Under the pieces are notes generated by a model that saw only the letters and a list, made by a program, of their open reading frames with translations, was not told where the DNA came from and made no database searches. Position numbers and translations under genes: made by a program. DNA of 16,315 nucleotides from JBAVEL01 sp049587715 (GTDB taxonomy: Bacteria > Bacteroidota > Ignavibacteria > UBA10030 > UBA6906): NCBI GenBank assembly GCA_049587715.1, contig JBAVEL010000064.1, forward strand, positions 1 to 16,315, given 5' to 3'. Positions 6,129 to 14,032 of this stretch are shown one piece after another. Numbering within the stretch: the first letter of the stretch is position 1; every line of letters starts with the position of its first letter.

Positions 6129-7979
6129 ATGAGAATTTCGAGGATGTGGAGGGTCTTTCTGCCTGTCCTGTTCTCCGCCGCGCCCCTTCCGGCGGCGGGC
6201 CAGCAGGTGACACCCGCAGAACTGCTGGAGGAGGTGGGGGCCCGGGTGGCGGCCGTGGTTCCCGCCCCCCGCGGCCTTGAATGGCCGCCCGAGTTCAGCC
6301 TGGTGGAGCGCACCTCCCAGGGCGACACCATGAACGTTCTGGCCGGACTGGACCAGTCCCGGGAACGATGCCGGGTGTCCGTCACGAACGGCATCATGGA
6401 CCACGTCGTGCGTGGATCACCCGACGGTCTGGCGTTCATCATCGGACATGAACTGGCTCACTTTTCGCTCGGGCATTTCGTCCGGGGGGGCAGGACTGAA
6501 TACCTTATCCTCGCCCTTGACCGGAGGAAGGAGATGGACGCGGACTCCGTCGGCGCATGCTATGCCATGCAGGCGGGGTATTCCTATCGTGCGGCCATGA
6601 GGGCGTTGCGACAGTTCGTGGTGGGCGGGTGGGACTACGCCCCCTTCGAAGGGATCAAGTACGATCATCCGAGCTGGTCGCACCGCCTGGAACAGCTCGA
6701 CCGGGAGCGCGCCGGGCTCTGGCGTTCCATGAGCAGCTTCTTCAACGGAACACTCTTCCTCCAGCTTGAACAGTACGCAACGGCGGAGGAGTGCTTTCTT
6801 CATGTGACGCGGGAGTTTCCCGATTGCGCCGAAGCATGGAGCAATCTCGGCTACGTGCGATTGATGCAGTATCTGGACAACCTGAGTCCCGAAGACGTCA
6901 GGAAGCTGGGTGTGGGCCACCTGGCGGCGGGTGGGTTCTACCGGCGCCCCGGGTCGCTGCTTGCGCGGGCCGAGCGGGGAACAGGCAGGCGCATGTGGGA
7001 GCAGGCGGTGGCGGCCCTGACGAAGGCCCTCGAGGTCCAACCCGATCTGACCCTTGCGCGTGCCAACCTCGGGGTGTGTTATCTGACCCACCCGTCAGGC
7101 AAGGCCCACGCGACGCAGGCCCGCCGGCTCCTCGGGGATGCCGCGGCGCGGGCGGGGAAGGATCCCCGGCTGGATCTCTCCGCACGCATCTCGGTCATGA
7201 TCAACGCCGAGCTGGCTGCACTGGCGGCGGGGGAGGGCAAAGAGCATGCCGGGGTCCTGGACAGCCTCCAGGGTGTTGTGGAGAAATCGGGTGCGGCCGG
7301 GTGGCTTGCCGCTCCGCTGCTTTTCAACCGCGCATTCCTGGCCGCCGCCTCTCCCCGGAGGGAGGAAAAGCAGCGGGCGGTCCTGCTCTTTGAGCAGTTC
7401 CTCGGCGGGTCCAACCGCTCGTCCGTCTGGTGGGAGGTGGGCTACGGCCTCTATGATGAACTCTGCCGCCAGACCGGCGCGGCCTCAAGAGAAAAGAAGA
7501 GCCTCGGGCGCACACGGCCGAGGACGGTCAGAACCGTCGTATCGGTAGCCCTGGACGATACGAAGGAGCTTGTGGTATCGGAGCCCATGGAGGAGGCCCG
7601 CCGGAAGCTGGGAAGAACGGCGGCCGTTGTTGTGGTCCCCGGGAAACGGCTCGTGGAATGCCGCTATCCGGACCACGGCCTCTGCATTCTCGGGGAAGAC
7701 AGGATCCTTGCGATCAGACTGCAGGACGCGAATGCCCCGCATATCCCCCTCAGGGGCACAGGGCTGGGCCAGCCGGTTCTGGGGGACCTGTACGTGGGCA
7801 TGTCTTCGCGGGAACTGGACGCCCTGCTGCCGAGGGACTTCTACTTCCGGGCGGAACTCGTGGAGTCGGGCACATACTACCGGTTCCACGAGGAAGCGGG
7901 TCTGGCTTTGCGGGAGGAGGGAGGCACCCTGCGTGAAATCGTCGTGACCATGGTTCCGAGAGAACCAAAGGAGGACTGA
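6129..7979 (+). CDS. Exported M48-family metallopeptidase with TPRs and BamE-like repeats
   Basis: This 616-aa periplasmic zinc peptidase resembles BepA, which handles outer-membrane protein quality control. Residues 1-24 are a signal peptide (AAG-QQ). The M48 motifs are complete: HELAHFSLGH at 107-116 (zinc H107 and H111, catalytic E108) and EMDADSVG at 135-142 (third ligand E135), then HPSWSHRLEQL at 180-190, matching the end of the M48 core. TPR-like helices follow at about 203-245 and 287-320. The last 130 residues hold two related folds reminiscent of BamE/SmpA: YPDHGLCILGEDRILAIRL (513-531), then VGMSSRELDALL (556-567) with YYRFHEEAGLALREEGG. BepA is about 490 aa, so this tail is an addition. 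AAGGA at about 6117 supports the start. The caspase-like gene follows 262 bp later on the same strand. Acting on envelope proteins is inferred from the family. Confidence 0.87.
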   Translation: MRISRMWRVFLPVLFSAAPLPAAGQQVTPAELLEEVGARVAAVVPAPRGLEWPPEFSLVERTSQGDTMNVLAGLDQSRERCRVSVTNGIMDHVVRGSPDGLAFIIGHELAHFSLGHFVRGGRTEYLILALDRRKEMDADSVGACYAMQAGYSYRAAMRALRQFVVGGWDYAPFEGIKYDHPSWSHRLEQLDRERAGLWRSMSSFFNGTLFLQLEQYATAEECFLHVTREFPDCAEAWSNLGYVRLMQYLDNLSPEDVRKLGVGHLAAGGFYRRPGSLLARAERGTGRRMWEQAVAALTKALEVQPDLTLARANLGVCYLTHPSGKAHATQARRLLGDAAARAGKDPRLDLSARISVMINAELAALAAGEGKEHAGVLDSLQGVVEKSGAAGWLAAPLLFNRAFLAAASPRREEKQRAVLLFEQFLGGSNRSSVWWEVGYGLYDELCRQTGAASREKKSLGRTRPRTVRTVVSVALDDTKELVVSEPMEEARRKLGRTAAVVVVPGKRLVECRYPDHGLCILGEDRILAIRLQDANAPHIPLRGTGLGQPVLGDLYVGMSSRELDALLPRDFYFRAELVESGTYYRFHEEAGLALREEGGTLREIVVTMVPREPKED

Positions 7980-8015
7980 ACGTACAAGAGAAGCACACAA
8001 AGAGCCGCGGTGCGG

Positions 8016-8044
8016 TTGCATCTGAAGAACCGAATGGCTATCAT
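8016..8044 (+). promoter_or_regulatory. Sigma70-like promoter for the caspase-family gene
   Basis: TTGCAT (8016-8021), a 17-nt spacer and TATCAT (8039-8044, five of six bases matching the -10 consensus) form a good promoter. The predicted start near 8051 leaves a leader of about 190 nt, rich in G and C, before the GTG at 8242. I see no open frame of coding quality in that leader. The -35 matches the one proposed for the upstream M48 gene. Confidence 0.5.
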
Positions 8045-8241
8045 CCCGCCACGGGGGGGCTTTCCCCTCCGGGTTGCCGAACCGGTTGCGACGTGCGGGG
8101 GCGGAGGGGGAATGACGGTGGACCCTCCAGGCGATAGCCGACCCGGCCAGGCGCTGACCGCCGGGGCCGGGAGGGGAGACAACCCCGCTCCGGCATCCTG
8201 AGCCCCTCCACAGACGGTACGTCAGAAGTGGATCGGGTACC

Positions 8242-9390
8242 GTGAAGACACGACACTCCATCTTCCTCCTTCCGGGGTTCTGCCTCGCGCTGGCCGTTGT
8301 GCCATGCGGCCATCTTCTTCTGGGGCAGACACGCTCCTCCGGTTCCGTTTCCATCAAGAACGCTCAGGATGAGACGGTCCTGCTCTACAGCAGCAGCCGT
8401 GCGCTGGTGATCGGCGTTGCGTCCTATGCCTCGGGATGGCCCCCGCTTCCCGGAGTGCGGGCGGATGTGGGAGTGGTGAAGAAAGCGCTCGAACTCCAGG
8501 GCTTCACCGTGGACACCCTGATGGATCCGACGCACGAGAGACTGGAAGCGGCGCTGGACGATTTCGTGCTGAGGTGCGGGCAGGATCCCGACGGCAGAAT
8601 GCTGTTCTACTTTGCGGGGCACGGGTACACCCACCGGACCGGCTACGGCGAGGAAATAGGGTATGTGGTCCCGGTGGATGCACCAGATCCCCTGCGGGAC
8701 ATGAAGGGCTTTCGTCTCAAAGCCCTGGACATGGCGGAGGTGGAGGTCCTGGCCCGGAGAATCGAGGCCAAGCACGCGCTCTTCCTGTTTGATGCCTGTT
8801 TCGCGGGGTCCATCTTCGACGTAGGCCGGAACCTGCCCGTGTTCATCAGCCAGAATTCCTCTCTCCCGGTGAGGCAGTTTGTCACCAGCGGGAGCGCCGA
8901 CGAGACGGTCCCCGACCGGAGCATCTTCAGAGAACAGCTTGTCCGGGCTCTGGACGGGGAAGCGGATGCAGACCGCGACGGGTATGTCACGGGCACCGAG
9001 ATCGGATACTTCCTCCAGTCCACCGTCGTCAACTATTCCAGAGGGGCGCAGCACCCCCAGTACGGGAAGATCAGGAACCCGAGCCTGGACAAGGGGGAGT
9101 TCGTGTTCGTGGTGCCGCAGACGCACGCTCCGGCAGGAAAGGACCGGCTGCTGCACTTCCCGGCAACTGTGCGAGAAGGGGCTCCCGCGTACACCGAGGA
9201 CGAGAAGGCGGCCATTCTCCTGGTGGCACGGAGGGCCAGGAACCTGGTTGACCTCTGCCGCCAGCTCCAGATTACGGAGGACACCCTCGTCGAGTGGAGC
9301 AACAAGTTCCTGGATGAGGGAATCCGCTCCGTGCTGGCGAGAAGACCGCAGGAGGAAGGAAAGCCGGCTGGGGCCGCTCCGGGCAGATAG
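8242..9390 (+). CDS. Exported caspase-family (C14) protease with helix-turn-helix-like tail
   Basis: This 382-aa protein is a bacterial caspase homologue. The fold starts at ALVIGVASY (54-62). The catalytic dyad is H127 in FYFAGHG and C186 in FLFDACFAGS, both intact. DADRDGYVTGTE (242-253) fits the 12-residue EF-hand calcium loop and lies where related bacterial caspases carry a similar segment. The N-terminus has KTRH followed by a hydrophobic stretch (7-27), implying export or an anchor. The last 60 residues are unlike the family. VDLCRQLQITEDTLVEWSNK (336-355) and its flanks look like a transposase-type helix-turn-helix. The start is a GTG with no good SD, but no in-frame alternative lies close by. 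It follows the M48 peptidase and converges on the ALDH gene. Cell-death or regulatory proteolysis is a family-level guess. Confidence 0.85.
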   Translation: MKTRHSIFLLPGFCLALAVVPCGHLLLGQTRSSGSVSIKNAQDETVLLYSSSRALVIGVASYASGWPPLPGVRADVGVVKKALELQGFTVDTLMDPTHERLEAALDDFVLRCGQDPDGRMLFYFAGHGYTHRTGYGEEIGYVVPVDAPDPLRDMKGFRLKALDMAEVEVLARRIEAKHALFLFDACFAGSIFDVGRNLPVFISQNSSLPVRQFVTSGSADETVPDRSIFREQLVRALDGEADADRDGYVTGTEIGYFLQSTVVNYSRGAQHPQYGKIRNPSLDKGEFVFVVPQTHAPAGKDRLLHFPATVREGAPAYTEDEKAAILLVARRARNLVDLCRQLQITEDTLVEWSNKFLDEGIRSVLARRPQEEGKPAGAAPGR

Positions 9391-9436
9391 GAGGGGCTGG
9401 TATCCGCCAGTTATAGTGTGGCACCCGGCGAACCCT

Positions 9437-9462
9437 GTCCGGGTCCACGTCGGGACCCGGAC
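9437..9462. other. Strong hairpin between convergent genes (no T tract)
   Basis: GTCCGGGTCC (9437-9446) and GGACCCGGAC (9453-9462) form a perfect 10-bp stem with a 6-nt loop. It lies 47 bp after the caspase-like stop. No T tract follows on either strand, so it is not a canonical terminator, but it could block or stabilise the 3' ends of both messages. Confidence 0.5.
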
Positions 9463-9484
9463 CCGACGGATCAATCAATGGGTT

Positions 9485-9513
9485 GTCCTGGCGTGAAGGC
9501 AAGACGCCGGGAC
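9485..9513. other. Second hairpin between convergent genes (no T tract)
   Basis: GTCCTGGCGT (9485-9494) pairs with ACGCCGGGAC (9504-9513) over 10 bp with one G-U pair and a 9-nt loop. It begins 26 bp past the stop codon of the minus-strand ALDH gene. No T tract follows on either strand. Confidence 0.45.
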
Positions 9514-9538
9514 TCTGTGAAGAATCCTGAAGACCCGT

Positions 9539-11962
9539 TTACACCCCGTACGGCACCCAGATGTTCTTGACCTGAGTGGAGCGGAGGAGCAGTTTCTGGG
9601 CGCTCTGGCGCGTCCAGTCTGTTGCGCGGCCCGCCACCACCCAGGTCTGCTTCATGTTCCCCGTGGAGGCCTCTTCCACGGCTTTCCCGCCCTCCTCCCC
9701 GCCGAAATACCACACCGCGTCCACATCCTCGTGCGCGGCCAGAACCTGGGCTGCGGCATCGGGCGCCTGGGCGGTCAGGATGTTCAGCACCCCCGGGGGC
9801 ACATCGGAGTGGAGGATCACCTGCACAAGGTCCATGGCGGTGAGGGCGTGTCTTCCCGCCAATGCGACCACGGTGTTCGCCATGGCGAGGGCGGGGGCAA
9901 GGATGGAAACCAGTCCCAGGAGTGGTGAGCTGTCGGGGGCGCGCATGGCGATGACTCCCACCGGCTCCCTGAGACCCACCACCATCCTCCTTCCGAGCAC
10001 GGGCTGCACGGTGCCCCCGAACTTGTCGGCGTAGCCCGCAAAATCAAACAGCCGGCTGACGGCAAGCTCCACCTCCGCGTCCGCCTCCGCGGGGGAGCAC
10101 CCGGTCTGGGCCGCAATGCCTGTGGCGAAGCGCTCTTTCTGGGCGGCAAGGTTCTCCCCCCAGAAATAGAGTATCTGCGCCCGGAGATGCGCGGCGGATT
10201 CGAACCATGGGGGGAAGGCCGCACGGGCGGCCTCCACGGCGTTCCGGATGTCCTTCCTGTTGGCCTCTCCCACCACGGCAAGGAGCTCTCCCTGCGGGGA
10301 TTTCACCTGGAAGCTGCCCGCCTGATCGGGCCGGGTGAGCTTCCCTCCGATAAGAAACCGGTGCGTGCGGTCCACGGGAGGGACGGGGGCCGCCGGGGGG
10401 GATGCCGGAGGGCTGGAAGCCGCCGGGGTGCCCGCCAGAGGAGGCGGGGCTCCGGAGCGGGCGGAGGATGAGGCGGGGGGCTCCTGCTCCACCATCACGT
10501 CGTACATCCCCTCGCGTCCTCCCTCCCGGCCGTAGCCGCTTTCCCTGTATCCCCCGAACCCGGCGGCGGCGTCGAAGAGATTGGTGGAGTTGACCCACAC
10601 GGTCCCCGCTTTCACACGCCGGGCCACGTCCATGGCGGTGTCTATGTCCTGCGACCAGACGGAGGCGGCCAGACCGTACCGGGTGTTGTTGGCGATCTGG
10701 ACGGCCTCGGAGGGCGTGCGGAACGTGAGGGTGACCAGCACGGGACCGAAGATCTCCTCCTGCGCGATCGTATGGGAGGGCTCCACGCGGGTGAAGAGCG
10801 TGGGGGGGAGGAAGTATCCCCCCTTCGGGCAGACGACCCCGGGGGGCTGCCACATGAGGGCGCCCTCCTTGCGTCCCACTTCCATAAGCTCGATGATCTT
10901 CTTCAACTGCTCGGCGCTCGTGATGGCGCCCATGTCCACGGCCTTGTCCAGGGGATTCCCCACCCGGAGTTTTGCCATCCGGCGCTTAAGGCGGCGGATG
11001 AACTCGTCGTGAATCCCCTCCTGCACCAGCAGGCGCGATCCGGCGCAGCAGACCTGTCCCTCGTTGAACCAGATGCCGTTCACCACCCCCTCCACGGCGG
11101 AATCCAGGTCGGCGTTCTCGAAGACGATGAAGGGGGACTTGCCTCCCAGCTCCATGGTGAGATGCTTGCGGCTGCCGGCCGTGCCCTTCCGGATGATGCG
11201 CCCCACCTCGGTGGAGCCCGTGAAGGTGACCTTCCAGGGGACGGGATGCTCGTAGAGCATGGTGCCCGTGCGGGAGTCTCCCGTGAGGACGTTCACCACC
11301 CCGGGGGGAAGCTTCACCTCGTGCATGAGGATGTCGGCCAGCAGGAGCGCCGTGAGGGGCGTGGTCTTGGAGGGCTTGATGATGACGGTGTTTCCGGCCG
11401 CGATGGCGGGGGCGATCTTCCAGGCCAGCATCAGAAACGGAAAGTTCCAGGGGACGATCTGTGCGATGACGCCGCCGGGGCGCCACCCCGGGAACTCACG
11501 CTCCAGGTTCTGGGCCCATCCCGCATGGTAGTAGAAATGCCGGATCACCACGGGCACGTCTATGTCACGCGTTTCGCGTATGGGCTTGCCGTTGTCGAGG
11601 GATTCCAGGACGGCGAACACGCGGGCGTGTTTTGCCACCGCACGGGCGACGGCATAGAGGTACCGGGCGCGGTGGTGGGGGGGAAGGGCGCTCCAGGAGG
11701 GGAAGGCCCCCCGGGCGGCTGCGACGGCGGCCTCCACATCGGCCTGCCTGCCGAGGGCCACCTCCGCCAGCACCTCCTCGCTCCGGGCCGGGTTGGTGGT
11801 GCGGAAGTATTCCCCCCCCGCGGGAGGATGCCAGCGGCCCGCAATGGAGTGGGAGAAGCGCCCCCCGTGCGCCTTCAGCCACTCCCGGGTGCGGGCTTCC
11901 TGCTCGGGGGCGGGGCCGTAGTCGAGGTTCCGGATGAGGGATTCGAGTCTGTGCGTATCCAT
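9539..11962 (-). CDS. ALDH16-type tandem-domain aldehyde dehydrogenase
   Basis: This 807-aa protein oxidises an aldehyde to the acid with NAD(P)+. Domain 1 (about 35-495) is complete: PWNFPF at 171-176 (oxyanion N173), FTGSTEVG at 247-254, ELGGK at 271 (general base E271), GQVCCAGSR at 302-310 (catalytic C305) and EEIFGPV at 402-408. A Pro/Ala/Ser linker (about 494-530) joins it to a second, degenerate ALDH domain (533-807). That domain lacks the cysteine loop and has APDSSP where PWNFP would be. This plan and length match ALDH16, in which the second domain is non-catalytic. Bacterial members keep the cysteine, as here. It starts 96 bp after the deoC stop on the same strand. The acetaldehyde released by DeoC is the obvious candidate substrate, which is inference. 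The SD is weak. Confidence 0.9.
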   Translation of the reverse strand: MDTHRLESLIRNLDYGPAPEQEARTREWLKAHGGRFSHSIAGRWHPPAGGEYFRTTNPARSEEVLAEVALGRQADVEAAVAAARGAFPSWSALPPHHRARYLYAVARAVAKHARVFAVLESLDNGKPIRETRDIDVPVVIRHFYYHAGWAQNLEREFPGWRPGGVIAQIVPWNFPFLMLAWKIAPAIAAGNTVIIKPSKTTPLTALLLADILMHEVKLPPGVVNVLTGDSRTGTMLYEHPVPWKVTFTGSTEVGRIIRKGTAGSRKHLTMELGGKSPFIVFENADLDSAVEGVVNGIWFNEGQVCCAGSRLLVQEGIHDEFIRRLKRRMAKLRVGNPLDKAVDMGAITSAEQLKKIIELMEVGRKEGALMWQPPGVVCPKGGYFLPPTLFTRVEPSHTIAQEEIFGPVLVTLTFRTPSEAVQIANNTRYGLAASVWSQDIDTAMDVARRVKAGTVWVNSTNLFDAAAGFGGYRESGYGREGGREGMYDVMVEQEPPASSSARSGAPPPLAGTPAASSPPASPPAAPVPPVDRTHRFLIGGKLTRPDQAGSFQVKSPQGELLAVVGEANRKDIRNAVEAARAAFPPWFESAAHLRAQILYFWGENLAAQKERFATGIAAQTGCSPAEADAEVELAVSRLFDFAGYADKFGGTVQPVLGRRMVVGLREPVGVIAMRAPDSSPLLGLVSILAPALAMANTVVALAGRHALTAMDLVQVILHSDVPPGVLNILTAQAPDAAAQVLAAHEDVDAVWYFGGEEGGKAVEEASTGNMKQTWVVAGRATDWTRQSAQKLLLRSTQVKNIWVPYGV

Positions 11963-12058
11963 GGCGGTTGCTTTCTTCAGGCTGTTCGGATGCCGTCGTG
12001 TGTGCGCCGCGCACGGAGTGCGCGGGATGGTGCGAAGGCGGTCGTGCCGCCGCTCCGC

Positions 12059-13114
12059 CTATGACATCGGGTGGTACTGGGCATTGGCGTACCGTCCGAA
12101 GGCGAGGTGGCGCATCTGGCGCTCGATGTCTGTGAGCAGGGCGCTCGCCCCGATGCGGAACAGGTCGGGGCGGGTCCACTCCTCCCCCAGCTCCTCCAGC
12201 ATGAGCGTCAGCCAGAGCATGGCGTCTTTCGCCGTCCGAATCCCCCCGGCGGGCTTGAAGCCCACGCGCCGATTCCCCAGGAGCCCCAGGTCCATGAAGC
12301 GCCGGATCTGCCGTACCATGACGAGTCCCCCGGGGAGTGTGGCGTTGACGGGCTCGAAGCCGGTGGAAGTTTTGATCATGTCGGACCCGGCCATGATGGC
12401 TGTAGCGGAGGCCGCGGCCACGTTGGTGAGGGTCTCCAGGTTCCCCGTGCCGAGGATGGTCTTCAGGCGGACGGCGGGCCCGCAGGCCTCCCGGTAGGCG
12501 GTGATCTCGTCATAGAGCGCCTTCCAACGGCCCGTGAGCACCTTCTCCCGGCTGATCACCACGTCGATCTCCGCGGCTCCCGCAGCCACCGCCATGCGGA
12601 TCTCGGCCAGCTTGAGCTTCATGTAGGTCTGCCCCGCGGGGAAGCCCGTTGCCACCGACGCCACGGGGATCCGGCCCCCGAGGCATTCCAGTGCCGTTTT
12701 CACCTGCGCGGGATAGACACACACCGCCCCCACGGTAAGGGGGAGAGCGCCCAGGTGCAGGGCCGCCAGGGTCTCCTGCTCCACGGGAGCCAGGGCCTTG
12801 GCGCAGAGACGGGTTACGCGTCCCGGGGTGTCGTCGCCCGCCAGGGTGGTGAGGTCTATGCAGCGGACGGCCGCAATGTAGGCGGCGGCCTGGGCCTCCA
12901 CCTTGAAGGTGCGCCGCGTGCCCAGGTCCGCGGCCCGCGCTTCCGCCGCGCTCCGGTTCACCCGGATGGACTGGATGAGGCCGATGTCGAACGGTATGGG
13001 GATGTTGGCGGGGGCGCGCCGGGAGGTCTGTTGCGGGCGCGCCCTGCCGGAGGCGCGGGGCGCCGTCGGGCGGGGTGCGGCCGCAGGCGTCCGGGATATC
13101 GTGCGTTTCGCCAT
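12059..13114 (-). CDS. deoC: Deoxyribose-phosphate aldolase, long (eukaryote-like) type
   Basis: This enzyme cleaves 2-deoxyribose 5-phosphate to glyceraldehyde 3-phosphate and acetaldehyde in deoxynucleoside catabolism. All catalytic elements are present in the 351 aa: EIDVVI at 182-187 (D184), MIKTSTGF at 246-253 (Schiff-base K248) and GFKPAGGIR at 285-293 (K287). Typical DeoC has about 220-260 residues. This one has the longer N-terminal part of animal-type DERA, including RCIDLTTLAGDDTPGRVTRL (84-103). The first 35 residues are an Ala/Arg/Pro-rich tail that is probably disordered. The ATG has no good SD, so a start further in is possible. The ALDH16-type gene follows 96 bp downstream, suggesting an operon that oxidises the toxic acetaldehyde. 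Confidence 0.93.
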   Translation of the reverse strand: MAKRTISRTPAAAPRPTAPRASGRARPQQTSRRAPANIPIPFDIGLIQSIRVNRSAAEARAADLGTRRTFKVEAQAAAYIAAVRCIDLTTLAGDDTPGRVTRLCAKALAPVEQETLAALHLGALPLTVGAVCVYPAQVKTALECLGGRIPVASVATGFPAGQTYMKLKLAEIRMAVAAGAAEIDVVISREKVLTGRWKALYDEITAYREACGPAVRLKTILGTGNLETLTNVAAASATAIMAGSDMIKTSTGFEPVNATLPGGLVMVRQIRRFMDLGLLGNRRVGFKPAGGIRTAKDAMLWLTLMLEELGEEWTRPDLFRIGASALLTDIERQMRHLAFGRYANAQYHPMS

Positions 13115-13155
13115 AATGGACTCAGAGCGAAGTGAAGGGGTGTGTGGCTCCTGAT

Positions 13156-13184
13156 ATGCTCATCAGATGAATCCTGATTGTCAA
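13156..13184 (-). promoter_or_regulatory. Possible promoter of the deoC-ALDH pair, with operator-like repeat
   Basis: Read on the minus strand, TTGACA (13184-13179) is followed after 17 nt by GAGCAT (13161-13156). The -35 is a consensus match. The -10 is weak but keeps the second A and final T. The inverted repeat CTGAT-N6-ATCAG (13151-13166) covers the -10 and could be a repressor site. The start codon of deoC is about 40 bp downstream. Confidence 0.4.
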
Positions 13185-13238
13185 TGTGTCCTGCGGGACT
13201 CAGACAGTGAGCGCTGCGGCCGAACGAGGATGGATTTG

Positions 13239-13259
13239 CCCGTCATGTCTGATGACGGG
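13239..13259. other. 8-bp perfect hairpin in divergent intergenic region
   Basis: CCCGTCAT (13239-13246) and ATGACGGG (13252-13259) pair perfectly around a 5-nt loop. There is no T tract on either side, so it is not a canonical terminator. It may be an operator or an RNA hairpin. The role is unknown. Confidence 0.35.
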
Positions 13260-13360
13260 TGTCCGGTGGACGTTGGCCGGGGGCACGTCAGGAGCGCCAT
13301 CATGAGGCCCCCGCGGAGGATGCCGGCGTCCGGATAGCACTCCCTGAGAATCTCTATATG

Positions 13361-13390
13361 CCTACGAAAATGTCATGACAATTTCATAGG
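13361..13390. promoter_or_regulatory. 30-bp near-perfect palindrome, likely operator
   Basis: The arms CCTACGAAAATGTCA and TGACAATTTCATAGG match in 13 of 15 pairs, with the perfect core TGTCATGACA (13371-13380). It sits in an A/T-rich island of about 50 bp within GC-rich DNA, between divergently transcribed deoC and the DinB-like gene. It is 62 bp upstream of the proposed DinB -35 box. A symmetric site of this size is typical of a dimeric regulator. The regulator is not identified. Confidence 0.5.
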
Positions 13391-13451
13391 AATATGGAAA
13401 CTTCCCGGGGCGGGCGCAAGGGGAAGGGAAGGCGCCCCCGGACGACCGGGC

Positions 13452-13480
13452 TTGCGGAAAAGGCCCCGAAAAGCTATGTT
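13452..13480 (+). promoter_or_regulatory. Possible promoter of the DinB-superfamily gene
   Basis: TTGCGG (13452-13457), a 17-nt spacer and TATGTT (13475-13480) form a sigma70-like pair. Transcription would start near 13487, about 43 nt before the chosen ATG at 13530. This fits that start better than one further upstream. Confidence 0.45.
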
Positions 13481-13529
13481 GGAGCCCCCGCACGAAGCTC
13501 AACCGTTTCTCACCACAAAGGAGTCACCC

Positions 13530-14027
13530 ATGAGCATCAGCCAGTCGCTTCTACCCGAGTTCGACCATGAGATGGCCAGTACACGGAAGACCCTGGAGCG
13601 GATTCCCGATGAGAAGCTGGCCTGGAAGCCCCACGAGAAGTCGTTCACCATGGGGGCGCTGGCCACACACCTGGCGACCCTTCCCTCCTGGACCGGGGTG
13701 ACCCTCCAGACCGACCGGCTGGACATTTCCCAGCCGTTCGACCGGCCTTCTCCCACATCCCGGAAGGAGATTCTTGCCATCTTCGACAAACAGGTGGGAG
13801 AGGCGCGTGCCGCGCTTGCCGCGGCGGATGACCGCGCTCTCGCGGCCCCCTGGACCCTGGCGAACGGAGCGGAGACGGTGTTCACCATGCCGAAGGTGGC
13901 CGTCCTCAGGACCTTCGTCATGAACCACCTGATACATCACCGGGCCCAACTGGGGGTGTATCTCCGGCTGAACAACATTCCCGTTCCCGCCATCTACGGC
14001 CAATCGGCAGACGAGCAGGGGATGTAG
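13530..14027 (+). CDS. DinB-superfamily (four-helix, metal-binding) protein
   Basis: This 165-aa cytoplasmic protein belongs to the DinB/YfiT-like superfamily. The metal triad is visible: H47 in ALATHLATLPSW, and H133 and H137 in MNHLIHHRAQLGVYLRL, the HxxxH arrangement on the last helix. Length and layout match the family. The frame is open upstream to 13452, but the ATG at 13530 has AAAGGAG at about 13516-13522 and gives the usual family N-terminus (LLPEFDHEM). Members include thiol transferases and many proteins without known function. No substrate can be read from the sequence. It is divergent from deoC and follows the palindrome at 13361. Confidence 0.85.
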   Translation: MSISQSLLPEFDHEMASTRKTLERIPDEKLAWKPHEKSFTMGALATHLATLPSWTGVTLQTDRLDISQPFDRPSPTSRKEILAIFDKQVGEARAALAAADDRALAAPWTLANGAETVFTMPKVAVLRTFVMNHLIHHRAQLGVYLRLNNIPVPAIYGQSADEQGM

Positions 14028-14032
14028 GAGCT

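Noticed and set aside
5492..6442. Minus-strand open frame across the 5.7-6.1 kb gap
   Set aside because: It overlaps the ends of two well-supported + strand genes and its Arg/Pro/Ser-rich translation has no protein character.
8041..9474. 477-codon minus-strand open frame over the caspase-like gene
   Set aside because: The + strand encodes intact caspase motifs. The minus translation has no recognisable domain or start signals.
10772..12064. 430-codon + strand open frame opposite the ALDH gene
   Set aside because: Shadow of the minus-strand dehydrogenase, whose motifs are complete. The + translation is Gly/His/Asp-rich and resembles no family.
12071..13135. 354-codon + strand open frame opposite deoC
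   Set aside because: Antisense of a gene with all DeoC catalytic motifs. The long open frame is a by-product of high GC content.
13452..13529. Upstream start for the DinB-superfamily gene
   Set aside because: The extension overlaps the predicted promoter and lacks an SD. The ATG at 13530 has AAAGGAG and gives the normal family N-terminus.
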